A stretch of 9,202 nt of DNA from contig JBBQLD010000171.1 of the NCBI GenBank assembly GCA_038327555.1, positions 1 to 9,202 of the forward strand, given 5' to 3'. Positions 1 to 4,454 of the stretch are shown piece by piece. The translations under genes and the position numbers were made by a program. The notes under the pieces are model-generated. The model was not told where the DNA came from and searched no databases. It saw nothing but the letters and a program-made list of their open reading frames with translations. The stretch comes from M3007 sp038327555. GTDB taxonomy: Bacteria; Bacteroidota; Bacteroidia; Chitinophagales; Saprospiraceae. How positions within the stretch are numbered: position 1 is the stretch's first letter; the number at the start of each line of letters is the position of its first letter.

Positions 1-216
1 TTAGATATCGCGATCTCTGGGAGCAGTAATATGACCCTTCTAGGCAACGCTGATGTTCAGGAAATTTCGATCTCTGGCTCGGGGGATGTGAATGCTTCTG
101 CGTTAAAAGGCACAACTGCTGATGTTGCTATCTCCGGCTCAGGTGATGTGCGCCTTGGGGTTTCTGGAAAAATTAAAACAGCAGTTTCTGGGTCTGGCTC
201 CGTGACTAATAATTGA
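1..216 (+). CDS. GIN/DUF2807 domain protein, C-terminal part (5' end outside window)
   Basis: The frame is open from base 1 to the TGA at 214-216, so this is the last 71 residues of a longer protein; the ATG at 31 is probably internal. The visible part is a run of short beta-strand repeats with the core ISGSGDV: IAISGSSNM, ISISGSGDV, VAISGSGDV and a final AVSGSGSV, spaced about 20-26 residues apart. This pattern is characteristic of the Bacteroidota GIN domain (DUF2807, putative auto-transporter adhesin head family), which is usually exported and forms a beta-helix-like fold. The signal peptide would lie upstream of the window. The molecular role of the family is not established. The chain ends TNN directly after the last repeat, so there is no C-terminal sorting domain. 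The gene is followed immediately by the large palindrome, and I see no ordinary terminator. Confidence 0.75.
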   Translation, partial: LDIAISGSSNMTLLGNADVQEISISGSGDVNASALKGTTADVAISGSGDVRLGVSGKIKTAVSGSGSVTNN

Positions 217-606
217 ATTAATCGTCATTCGTCATTGGTCGTCATTCGTCATTAATGGTCATTGTTCGTCATTTATCGTCATTCGTCATTAATGGTCATT
301 GGTCGTCATTTATCGTCATTCGTCGTTAATGGACATTGTTCGTCATTTATCGTCATTCGTCATTAATGGTCATTGTTCGTCATTTATCGTCATTGGTGGT
401 CATTCGTCATTTGTCGTCACTCGTCATGAGGTCATTATTTAACCGCCATTAATGCCCTCATGATGATTAATGACGATTGACGACAAATGACGAATGATCA
501 CCAATGACGACGAATGACGACCAATGACGAATGACCATTAATGACGAATGACGACTAATGACGATTAATGACGAATGACCACCAATGACGAATGACCTAA
601 ATGACG
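217..606. repeat. Large imperfect palindrome of GTCATT / AATGAC units
   Basis: This gene-free stretch is almost wholly repetitive. The left arm (about 222-438) consists of 7- and 10-base units ending in GTCATT, such as CGTCATT, AATGGTCATT, GTTCGTCATT and TATCGTCATT. The right arm (about 451-606) is built from the reverse complement, AATGACG/AATGACC. The centre is a hairpin, 424-438 against 451-465, pairing 13 of 15 positions with a 12-base loop. Farther out, 387-418 is the reverse complement of 479-510 at 31 of 32 positions. Transcribed, it could fold into a very long stem; as DNA it could extrude a cruciform. No ORF crosses it convincingly. It lies between two rightward genes, so it may separate their transcripts, but it lacks a terminal T tract. 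It has no inverted-repeat-flanked transposase and no unique spacers. Confidence 0.9.
247..394. repeat. Four tandem 37-bp copies within the left palindrome arm
   Basis: Inside the left arm the short units are organised into a higher-order repeat of 7+10+10+10 bases: CGTCATT, AATGGTCATT, GTTCGTCATT, TATCGTCATT. It occurs four times head to tail at 247-283, 284-320, 321-357 and 358-394. The copies differ by a few substitutions: GGTC for GTTC in copy 2, and CGTCGTT and AATGGACATT in copy 3. Uniform length with point changes suggests expansion by slippage or unequal exchange followed by drift. The right arm lacks a matching 37-bp ladder. Confidence 0.9.
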
Positions 607-631
607 ATTGGGCGAATTACCTTCGTCCCTG

Positions 632-1651
632 ATGCAAGACAGACTTTCTCCAACTGATTTTCTCGCTGAACATGCCGACCGTGTGATCCTTGATGTACGC
701 GCTCCGGGTGAGTACTTCCAGGGGCATATCCCCCAAGCGTTGAGTTTCCCCCTTTTTTCCAATGAAGAACGGGCTGCCGTGGGCACCCTGTACAAACAAG
801 TAGGAAAAGAGGAAGCTATGGAGTTGGGACTACGTTTCGTGGGGCCCAAAATGGAATCGTTTGTCAAACAAGCTAAAGCACTCGCGCCAAATCGTCGTTT
901 GGCCGTACACTGCTGGCGTGGCGGACAACGAAGTGGAAGTATGGCATGGCTATTTCGCCAGGCAGGCTTCGATGTAGTCACCTTGGAGGGCGGCTACAAA
1001 GCCTACCGCCATCTGGTGCTGGATGGTCTGGCCATGACGGATTTGAAACTTATAATCCTGGGTGGACGGACGGGCTCAGGCAAGACCAAAATCCTGCATG
1101 CTTTACGAGAATTAGGCGAGCAAATCATTGATTTAGAAGGGCTTGCCCACCATAAAGGATCCGCTTTTGGCTTTATTGGCGAAGCCCCTCAACCAACGGT
1201 GGAGCAATTTGAAAACGAGCTATTTGCCAGCGTAGCCCCCATGCATACATCCAGGCGTGTGTGGGTCGAAAATGAAAGTCGAAGCATCGGGCGGATTTAT
1301 ATCCCGGATAGTTTTTGGTCAAAAATGAAAATTGCCCCGCTCGTAATCATTGAAATCCCGGATGAAGCGCGCATTGAGCACCTTCTGGCTGATTATGTGT
1401 TGACTGATCGGGATGAATTAGTCCTGGCATTCCAAAAAATTGCCAGCAAACTCGGCGGACAACACCTCAAAACCGCCCTCGAAGCGCTTCAACAAGATGA
1501 TTTTGGAGCAGCCGCACATATCGCGCTGACTTATTACGACAAAACGTATCAGTTTGGGCTGGATTCGAGCAGCTCCTCTGATGTCCGGCGGCTTTCGTTT
1601 GAACATGGGAATGCAGTGGAAATTGCAAAAGTATTGGCTCAGCTGGTCTGA
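632..1651 (+). CDS. mnmH: tRNA 2-selenouridine synthase
   Basis: MnmH (SelU/YbbB) replaces sulfur with selenium at the wobble uridine (U34) of tRNAs for Lys, Glu and Gln. It uses selenophosphate and, in the characterised enzyme, proceeds through a geranylated intermediate in the cytoplasm. Counting from ATG 632 (339 residues), an N-terminal rhodanese domain carries the loop HCWRGGQRS with the catalytic Cys at 94. A P-loop domain follows, with Walker A GGRTGSGKT at about 144-152. The two-domain order and the length (the E. coli protein is about 364 residues) fit the family. The frame opens only at a TTG at 608, inside the palindrome edge. ATG 632 is preferred because homology to the rhodanese domain (LSPTDFL) begins just after it. 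No Shine-Dalgarno is visible. selD, which makes the selenophosphate, is not in the window. The gene stands alone, with 123 bases before the next gene. Confidence 0.93.
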   Translation: MQDRLSPTDFLAEHADRVILDVRAPGEYFQGHIPQALSFPLFSNEERAAVGTLYKQVGKEEAMELGLRFVGPKMESFVKQAKALAPNRRLAVHCWRGGQRSGSMAWLFRQAGFDVVTLEGGYKAYRHLVLDGLAMTDLKLIILGGRTGSGKTKILHALRELGEQIIDLEGLAHHKGSAFGFIGEAPQPTVEQFENELFASVAPMHTSRRVWVENESRSIGRIYIPDSFWSKMKIAPLVIIEIPDEARIEHLLADYVLTDRDELVLAFQKIASKLGGQHLKTALEALQQDDFGAAAHIALTYYDKTYQFGLDSSSSSDVRRLSFEHGNAVEIAKVLAQLV

Positions 1652-1715
1652 AGAAGTGCAAGAACAAAATCACCGACTTAAGTTTTTATTTCCCTGTTAA
1701 GGAACGGGTAAATAA

Positions 1716-1723
1716 TAACTTTG
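1716..1723 (+). promoter_or_regulatory. Putative hmgA promoter, -7 box TAACTTTG
   Basis: TAACTTTG matches the Bacteroidota -7 consensus TAnnTTTG at all six fixed positions. It lies 51 bases before the hmgA ATG, which would give a 5' leader of about 45 bases. A clear -33 TTG at the expected distance is not present. A weak bulged hairpin (CCC-GTT/AAC-GGG, about 1692-1709) lies just upstream. Confidence 0.5.
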
Positions 1724-1731
1724 CACATCCA

Positions 1732-1761
1732 AAGTCAAAGACGCAAAATTTAGAAGTCAAA
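1732..1761 (+). promoter_or_regulatory. Direct repeat AAGTCAAA x2, 22 bp apart, in hmgA leader
   Basis: AAGTCAAA occurs at 1732-1739 and again at 1754-1761, a spacing of 22 bases, close to two helical turns. Both copies lie between the predicted -7 box and the hmgA start. Same-face spacing is what a tandem operator would show, but an A-rich 8-mer can recur by chance in a short AT-rich leader. Confidence 0.3.
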
Positions 1762-1774
1762 CGTTCCCCAACAC

Positions 1775-2929
1775 ATGCACTACCATACGCTCGGTCAGAT
1801 ACCCCCAAAACGCCACACCCAATTTCGCAAACCTGATGGCTCTTTGTACCATGAAGAGTTGTTTAGTACAGAAGGTTTTAGCAACAACTACTCGCTAATT
1901 TATCATGCCAATGCACCCACCCAAATTGTGCAAGTGGGTGATCCATACAGCGTAGCTGCTAAGACGGTGCATGATAAACAGTTAAAGCACAGGTGTTTAA
2001 AGGGATTTCAGGTGGCACCTGAAGATGATTACCTGCTTTCTCGAAAAGCGATGTTAGTGAATGCCGATTGCAAGATAATTCTGTCTGCGCCGCGCAAAAG
2101 CATGACTGATTATTTCTACAAAAATGCAGATGCCGATGAGGTGATTTTCATCCATGAAGGCACCGGAAAGTTGCTGACCATGTATGGGGTGTTGCCGTTT
2201 GAGTACGGTGATTATGTAGTAATACCCAGAGGCACAACTTATCAGCTTCATTTTGACACGGCAGACAACCGCTTATTGATTATAGAAAGTACTGGACCGA
2301 TCACTACACCCAAACGGTATCGCAACGAATTTGGCCAATTACTGGAGCACTCCCCATTTTGTGAGCGTGACATCAGGAAACCCGTTGACCTTCAAACCTT
2401 TGACCAAAAAGGTGAGTTCCTTTTTTACATCAAAAAGCAAGACAATATTTACCCATACCATTACCTCAACCACCCCTTTGATGCCATTGGCTGGGATGGT
2501 TTTGTGTATCCTTATGCCTTCAGTATCCACAATTTTGAGCCAATTACAGGGCGTATACACCAACCTCCACCAGTGCATCAAACTTTTGATGGGCACAATT
2601 TCGTCATTTGTTCTTTCGTACCCCGACTCTTTGACTATCACCCATTAGCCATCCCAGCACCCTACAACCACTCTAATATTGACTCCGATGAGGTCCTTTA
2701 CTATGTGGACGGTGATTTCATGAGCCGAAAACACGTAGAACGGGGCATGATTACCCTGCACCCTGGAGGTATTCCTCATGGCCCACATCTTGGTACTGTC
2801 GAAAAAAGTATTGGTAAAAAAGAAACGCTGGAATTGGCGGTGATGGTAGATACTTTCCGTCCGTTGCTAATGACGGAACACGCTGTTGGCATCGAAGACG
2901 GTGCCTATTATCGTTCCTGGCTGCCGTAG
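1775..2929 (+). CDS. hmgA: Homogentisate 1,2-dioxygenase
   Basis: HmgA is a cytoplasmic non-haem Fe(II) enzyme. It opens the ring of homogentisate to maleylacetoacetate in tyrosine and phenylalanine breakdown. The 384-residue protein is shorter than the animal enzyme (about 445) and matches the Bacteroidota type. Recognisable blocks are PPPVHQTFDGHNFVICSFVPR (about 264-284, near its middle), NHSNIDSDEVLYYVDGDF (298-315) and LHPGGIPHGPH (328-338). By comparison with the human iron ligands His335/Glu341/His371, the likely ligands here are His299, Glu306 and His335. The first His-to-Glu interval is one residue longer than in the human protein. His329 and His335 keep the human His365/His371 spacing. 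The start ATG is the first in frame and fits the usual N-terminus (YHTLGQIPPKRHTQF). No other tyrosine-degradation gene adjoins it, so it appears monocistronic. Confidence 0.92.
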   Translation: MHYHTLGQIPPKRHTQFRKPDGSLYHEELFSTEGFSNNYSLIYHANAPTQIVQVGDPYSVAAKTVHDKQLKHRCLKGFQVAPEDDYLLSRKAMLVNADCKIILSAPRKSMTDYFYKNADADEVIFIHEGTGKLLTMYGVLPFEYGDYVVIPRGTTYQLHFDTADNRLLIIESTGPITTPKRYRNEFGQLLEHSPFCERDIRKPVDLQTFDQKGEFLFYIKKQDNIYPYHYLNHPFDAIGWDGFVYPYAFSIHNFEPITGRIHQPPPVHQTFDGHNFVICSFVPRLFDYHPLAIPAPYNHSNIDSDEVLYYVDGDFMSRKHVERGMITLHPGGIPHGPHLGTVEKSIGKKETLELAVMVDTFRPLLMTEHAVGIEDGAYYRSWLP

Positions 2930-2930
2930 C

Positions 2931-3112
2931 GCGAAATTTATTTCGGCTTGCATCCATTTCGTCTATAAAAGGGCCGAAATGAATTTCGGGCTACAAAAAG
3001 GCCGAAATTCATTTCAGTATATAAAAAGGCCGAAATTCATTTCGGGTTACAAAAGGGCCGAAATGAATTTCAGTATACAAAAAAGCCCGAAATGAATTTC
3101 GGGCTACAAAAA
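2931..3112. repeat. 28-bp tandem array of small palindromes after hmgA
   Basis: Five units start at 2973, 3001, 3029, 3057 and 3085, exactly 28 bases apart. Each is a palindromic core such as GCCGAAATGAATTTCGGGC followed by a short TACAAAAA-like linker. A degenerate sixth unit fits at 2945-2972, and an out-of-phase half-core (GCGAAATTTATTTCGG) starts at 2931, two bases after the hmgA stop. The right half of the core alternates: units 1, 3 and 5 end CGGGCTAC or CGGGTTAC, giving the longer stem, while units 2 and 4 end CAGTATA, which shortens the stem. This makes a 56-bp superperiod. The core centre is GA in units 1, 4 and 5 and TC in units 2 and 3, as if the palindrome had been inverted within a fixed linker. 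The array lies in the hmgA 3' untranslated region. Confidence 0.92.
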
Positions 3113-3146
3113 AGCGCGGAACATCTTTCGATGCTCCGCGCTTTTT
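3108..3146. terminator. Bidirectional intrinsic terminator shared by hmgA and the RNA-binding protein gene
   Basis: A 7-bp GC-rich stem GCGCGGA/TCCGCGC (3114-3120 with 3135-3141), one A-C mismatch and a 4-bp inner stem CATC/GATG enclose the loop TTTC. Six A residues precede the stem and five T residues follow it, so it works as hairpin plus U tract on either strand. It lies between the stops of two convergent genes, 25 bases past the minus-strand stop at 3171. Confidence 0.9.
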
Positions 3147-3170
3147 ATGTCGTGGTGTAATGAATGACAC

Positions 3171-3629
3171 TTACCAACGGTCTCCACCGCCGCCGCCGCG
3201 ATTGCCACCGCCGCCGCCGCCGTAACCGCCGCCGCCACGATTGCCGCCGCCGCCGCCGTAACCGCCACCGCCGCCACGGTTTCCACCGCCGCCGCCGTAA
3301 CCGCCACCGCCGCCGCGATTGCCACCGCCGCCGCCGCCGTAACCGCCACCGCCGCCACGATTACCACCGCCGCCGCCGCTACGAGCTTCGCGTGGTTCAG
3401 CTTTTTTGACCACAATAGTACGGCCATCCAGGTCTGTTTCGTTGAGTGCGTCAATGGCTTTTTCAGCCTCTTCATCGTTATCCATTTCAACAAAACCAAA
3501 GCCCTTAGAGCGTCCGGTCATTTTGTCATGGGCGATAGAGCACGAAGAAACCTCACCGAATTGCTCGAAAGCAGCGCGGAGATCGTCCTCGATAGTGTCG
3601 TAGTTTAATTTTGCTACGAAGATGTTCAT
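3171..3629 (-). CDS. RRM-type glycine-rich RNA-binding protein
   Basis: This 152-residue protein has one RNA recognition motif followed by a glycine-rich tail, like the cyanobacterial Rbp and Bacteroidota small RRM proteins. RNP2 is IFVAKL (residues 3-8) and RNP1 is KGFGFVEM (42-49). The RNA-stacking aromatics Phe4, Phe44 and Phe46 are present. Residues 85-152 are four 13-14-residue repeats of the form NRGGGGGYGGGGG, then a terminal DRW; this is an RGG/Tyr-rich low-complexity tail. It probably binds single-stranded RNA in the cytoplasm; targets are unknown. The frame stays open upstream to a TTG at 3806, but that extension (rich in FHFFHFF) is a translation of the U-rich leader. ATG 3629 starts right before RNP2, so it is chosen. 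The gene is monocistronic, with its own promoter and terminator. Confidence 0.93.
   Translation of the reverse strand: MNIFVAKLNYDTIEDDLRAAFEQFGEVSSCSIAHDKMTGRSKGFGFVEMDNDEEAEKAIDALNETDLDGRTIVVKKAEPREARSGGGGGNRGGGGGYGGGGGGNRGGGGGYGGGGGNRGGGGGYGGGGGNRGGGGYGGGGGGNRGGGGGDRW
3174..3377 (-). repeat. GGN-codon minisatellite encoding the Gly-rich tail
   Basis: On the plus strand this appears as near-continuous CCGCCGCCA/CCGCCGCCG triplets broken by GTAACC (Tyr) and CGATTGCC or CGGTTTCC (Arg-Asn), with a period of 39 or 42 bases. It is far more GC-rich than its surroundings because of glycine codons. Copy number could change in frame by slippage without truncating the protein. Confidence 0.8.
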
Positions 3630-3745
3630 TGCGAAAAAATGAAAAAAATGAAAAAAAATCGAGTATCGACTTGTTGCAGCAATATCATCTTCGAACAAAA
3701 AATGCCGGGTAAGAAAGCTTGCTTTTGGGTTGCGATACTCAGTGA
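3630..3745 (-). promoter_or_regulatory. Long U-rich 5' leader of the RNA-binding protein gene
   Basis: Read on the minus strand, the bases just before the ATG are T8-CA-T7-CA-T6-CGCA-ATG (plus 3630-3658). There is no Shine-Dalgarno; three uridine tracts occupy the ribosome-binding zone. Farther up, an 8-bp perfect inverted repeat, GAGTATCG at 3661-3668 and CGATACTC at 3733-3740, could close a 64-base domain near the start of the leader. The leader extent assumes transcription begins a few bases after the -7 box at 3752-3759. Confidence 0.5.
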
Positions 3746-3751
3746 ACAGAG

Positions 3752-3759
3752 CAAAGGTA
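3752..3759 (-). promoter_or_regulatory. Putative promoter of the RNA-binding protein gene, -7 box TACCTTTG
   Basis: On the minus strand this reads TACCTTTG, matching TAnnTTTG at every fixed position. No good TTG is seen at the -33 distance; that interval is A/T-rich. It lies 31 bases downstream of the ridA terminator, so the gene is transcribed separately from ridA, with a leader of roughly 115 bases. Confidence 0.55.
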
Positions 3760-3789
3760 TATAAGAATCTCTTGGTTGTTAGAAATTTT

Positions 3790-3832
3790 AAAAAAAGTGT
3801 ACGCAATTGAGTTCAAAATCATTTGCTTACAC
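3790..3832 (-). terminator. Intrinsic terminator of the RidA-family gene
   Basis: On the minus strand GTGTAAGCAA (3832-3823) pairs with TTGCGTACAC (3806-3797) at 9 of 10 positions, with a 16-base loop, followed at once by seven T residues (3796-3790). It begins 25 bases after the ridA-family stop. The stem is AT-richer than the terminators at 3108 and 7038, so some read-through is possible. Confidence 0.7.
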
Positions 3833-3857
3833 GGTCTTTTTTCAAAATTGCAAAACC

Positions 3858-4271
3858 TCATTCGGTTACTACGGCCACACATTTCAGCTCAATCGCTATG
3901 GGTGTAGGCAAGCGATCAATTCCAACGGTTGTGCGACAAGGCTGGTTGCCTTTAAAGTATTCTGCATAAAGCCTATTAAAGGTGTGGAAATCACGTTCCA
4001 TATTGACCAGAAACACGGTCACGTCCACCAGATCCTCCCATTTTGCGCCGCTCGCTTCCAGTACGATGCGCACATTTCGAAACACGGAATGTACCTGTGC
4101 TTCAAAGTCAAATTCTGTATAATTTCCTGATAATGAACGAATTAATCCAGGAACGCCATCACTTTCAGGATCGCGTGGGCCAATGCCGGACAGGAAAAGC
4201 AGATTGCCGGCACGGCGTGCGTGAGGATATAGACCAACTGGCTTTGGGGCGTTAGGTGCATCAATTTTCAT
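3858..4271 (-). CDS. RidA/YjgF/UK114-family deaminase, 2-aminomuconate-deaminase-like
   Basis: RidA-family proteins are small trimeric cytoplasmic enzymes that hydrolyse enamines and imines to ketones and ammonia. This 137-residue protein shows the full fold: LLFLSGIGPR (25-33), DVTVFLVNM (83-91), the substrate-binding Arg113 in PCRTTVGIDRLP and Glu128 in IAIELKCVAV. The N-terminal YPHARRAGNLLFLSG pattern and the extra segment around 34-50 resemble the 2-aminomuconate deaminase branch (tryptophan/3-hydroxyanthranilate breakdown) more than housekeeping RidA. The branch call is from remembered family patterns, so it is tentative. Start ATG 4271 gives the normal N-terminus (PNAPKPVGLYPHARR). A close match to the -7 box, TACCTTCG (4283-4276), ends four bases before the ATG, so the mRNA may be leaderless. 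No kynurenine-pathway gene lies beside it. Confidence 0.88.
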   Translation of the reverse strand: MKIDAPNAPKPVGLYPHARRAGNLLFLSGIGPRDPESDGVPGLIRSLSGNYTEFDFEAQVHSVFRNVRIVLEASGAKWEDLVDVTVFLVNMERDFHTFNRLYAEYFKGNQPCRTTVGIDRLPTPIAIELKCVAVVTE

Positions 4272-4275
4272 CGTG

Positions 4276-4283
4276 CGAAGGTA
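4276..4283 (-). promoter_or_regulatory. Candidate -7 box TACCTTCG directly before the RidA-family start
   Basis: It matches TAnnTTTG at five of six fixed positions on the minus strand and lies four bases from the ATG, so transcription would begin at or next to the start codon. No -33 TTG is seen at the right spacing, which lowers confidence. Confidence 0.3.
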
Positions 4284-4358
4284 AAAATGTACCCTGAATT
4301 GAAGTAATTGGTTGGCAATAATTGTAAGCCGATAATTTTGTTTTTATCAAGCCTTGTA

Positions 4359-4371
4359 TTTGGAATCCAAA
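4359..4371. promoter_or_regulatory. 13-bp perfect dyad in the divergent intergenic region
   Basis: TTTGGAATCCAAA is a perfect palindrome of two 6-bp arms around a central A. It lies between the divergent RidA-family and outer-membrane genes, about 50 bases upstream of the candidate -33 of the latter. It is a reasonable operator shape for a dimeric regulator of either gene. No regulator gene adjoins it. Confidence 0.4.
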
Positions 4372-4376
4372 ACAAT

Positions 4377-4397
4377 TTCTAAGGATATTCTAAGGAT
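4377..4397 (+). promoter_or_regulatory. Direct repeat TTCTAAGGAT x2 with 11-bp period
   Basis: TTCTAAGGAT is found at 4377-4386 and 4388-4397. The 11-base period puts both copies on one face of the helix. They lie 24 to 44 bases upstream of the candidate -33 element at 4421, a usual place for an activator site. Confidence 0.4.
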
Positions 4398-4420
4398 TCT
4401 CCTGGCCTTGTGGCTCTAGA

Positions 4421-4450
4421 TTTGCAGTCAAATTCTTGAACAAAACTTTG
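4421..4450 (+). promoter_or_regulatory. Putative promoter of the outer-membrane/lipoprotein operon
   Basis: TTTG at 4421-4424 (-33-like) and AAACTTTG at 4443-4450 (five of six fixed positions of the -7 consensus) are 18 bases apart, a spacing usual for Bacteroidota sigma-ABfr promoters. The ATG follows four bases after the -7 box, so the transcript would be leaderless or nearly so. Confidence 0.45.
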
Positions 4451-4454
4451 TATC

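Noticed and set aside
247..394. CRISPR array (37-bp regular repeats)
   Set aside because: The copies are contiguous and internally made of a 7/10-base unit, with no spacer sequence.
217..606. Insertion sequence or MITE
   Set aside because: No transposase frame, no distinct terminal inverted repeats separate from the body, and no target-site duplication seen. The palindrome is made entirely of short repeated units.
608..631. TTG start for mnmH at 608
   Set aside because: It adds eight residues read out of the palindrome edge. ATG 632 lies directly before the conserved rhodanese N-terminus.
1691..1709. Terminator after mnmH
   Set aside because: The CCC-GTT/AAC-GGG hairpin is short and bulged and is followed by TAAATAATA, not a T tract.
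2886..3095. Plus-strand 69-residue frame across the hmgA end and the 28-bp array
   Set aside because: It starts inside hmgA, and its repetitive EMNF/KFIS content is a translation of the palindrome array.
2973..3112. CRISPR array (28-bp regular repeats)
   Set aside because: The 28 bases are the entire period. There are no unique spacers between repeats, and no cas genes are present.
3104..3499. Minus-strand Ala/Val-rich and plus-strand Arg/His-rich frames over the CCG repeats
   Set aside because: They are alternative frames of the GGN-codon repeat. Their composition comes only from the triplet repeat of the real RRM gene.
3630..3806. N-terminal extension of the RRM protein from TTG 3806
   Set aside because: It would translate the leader, promoter and ridA terminator stem. 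ATG 3629 precedes RNP2 by two residues, as in the family.
3807..4130. Plus-strand frame antisense to the RidA-family gene
   Set aside because: The minus-strand frame encodes a full conserved RidA fold; this is its shadow.
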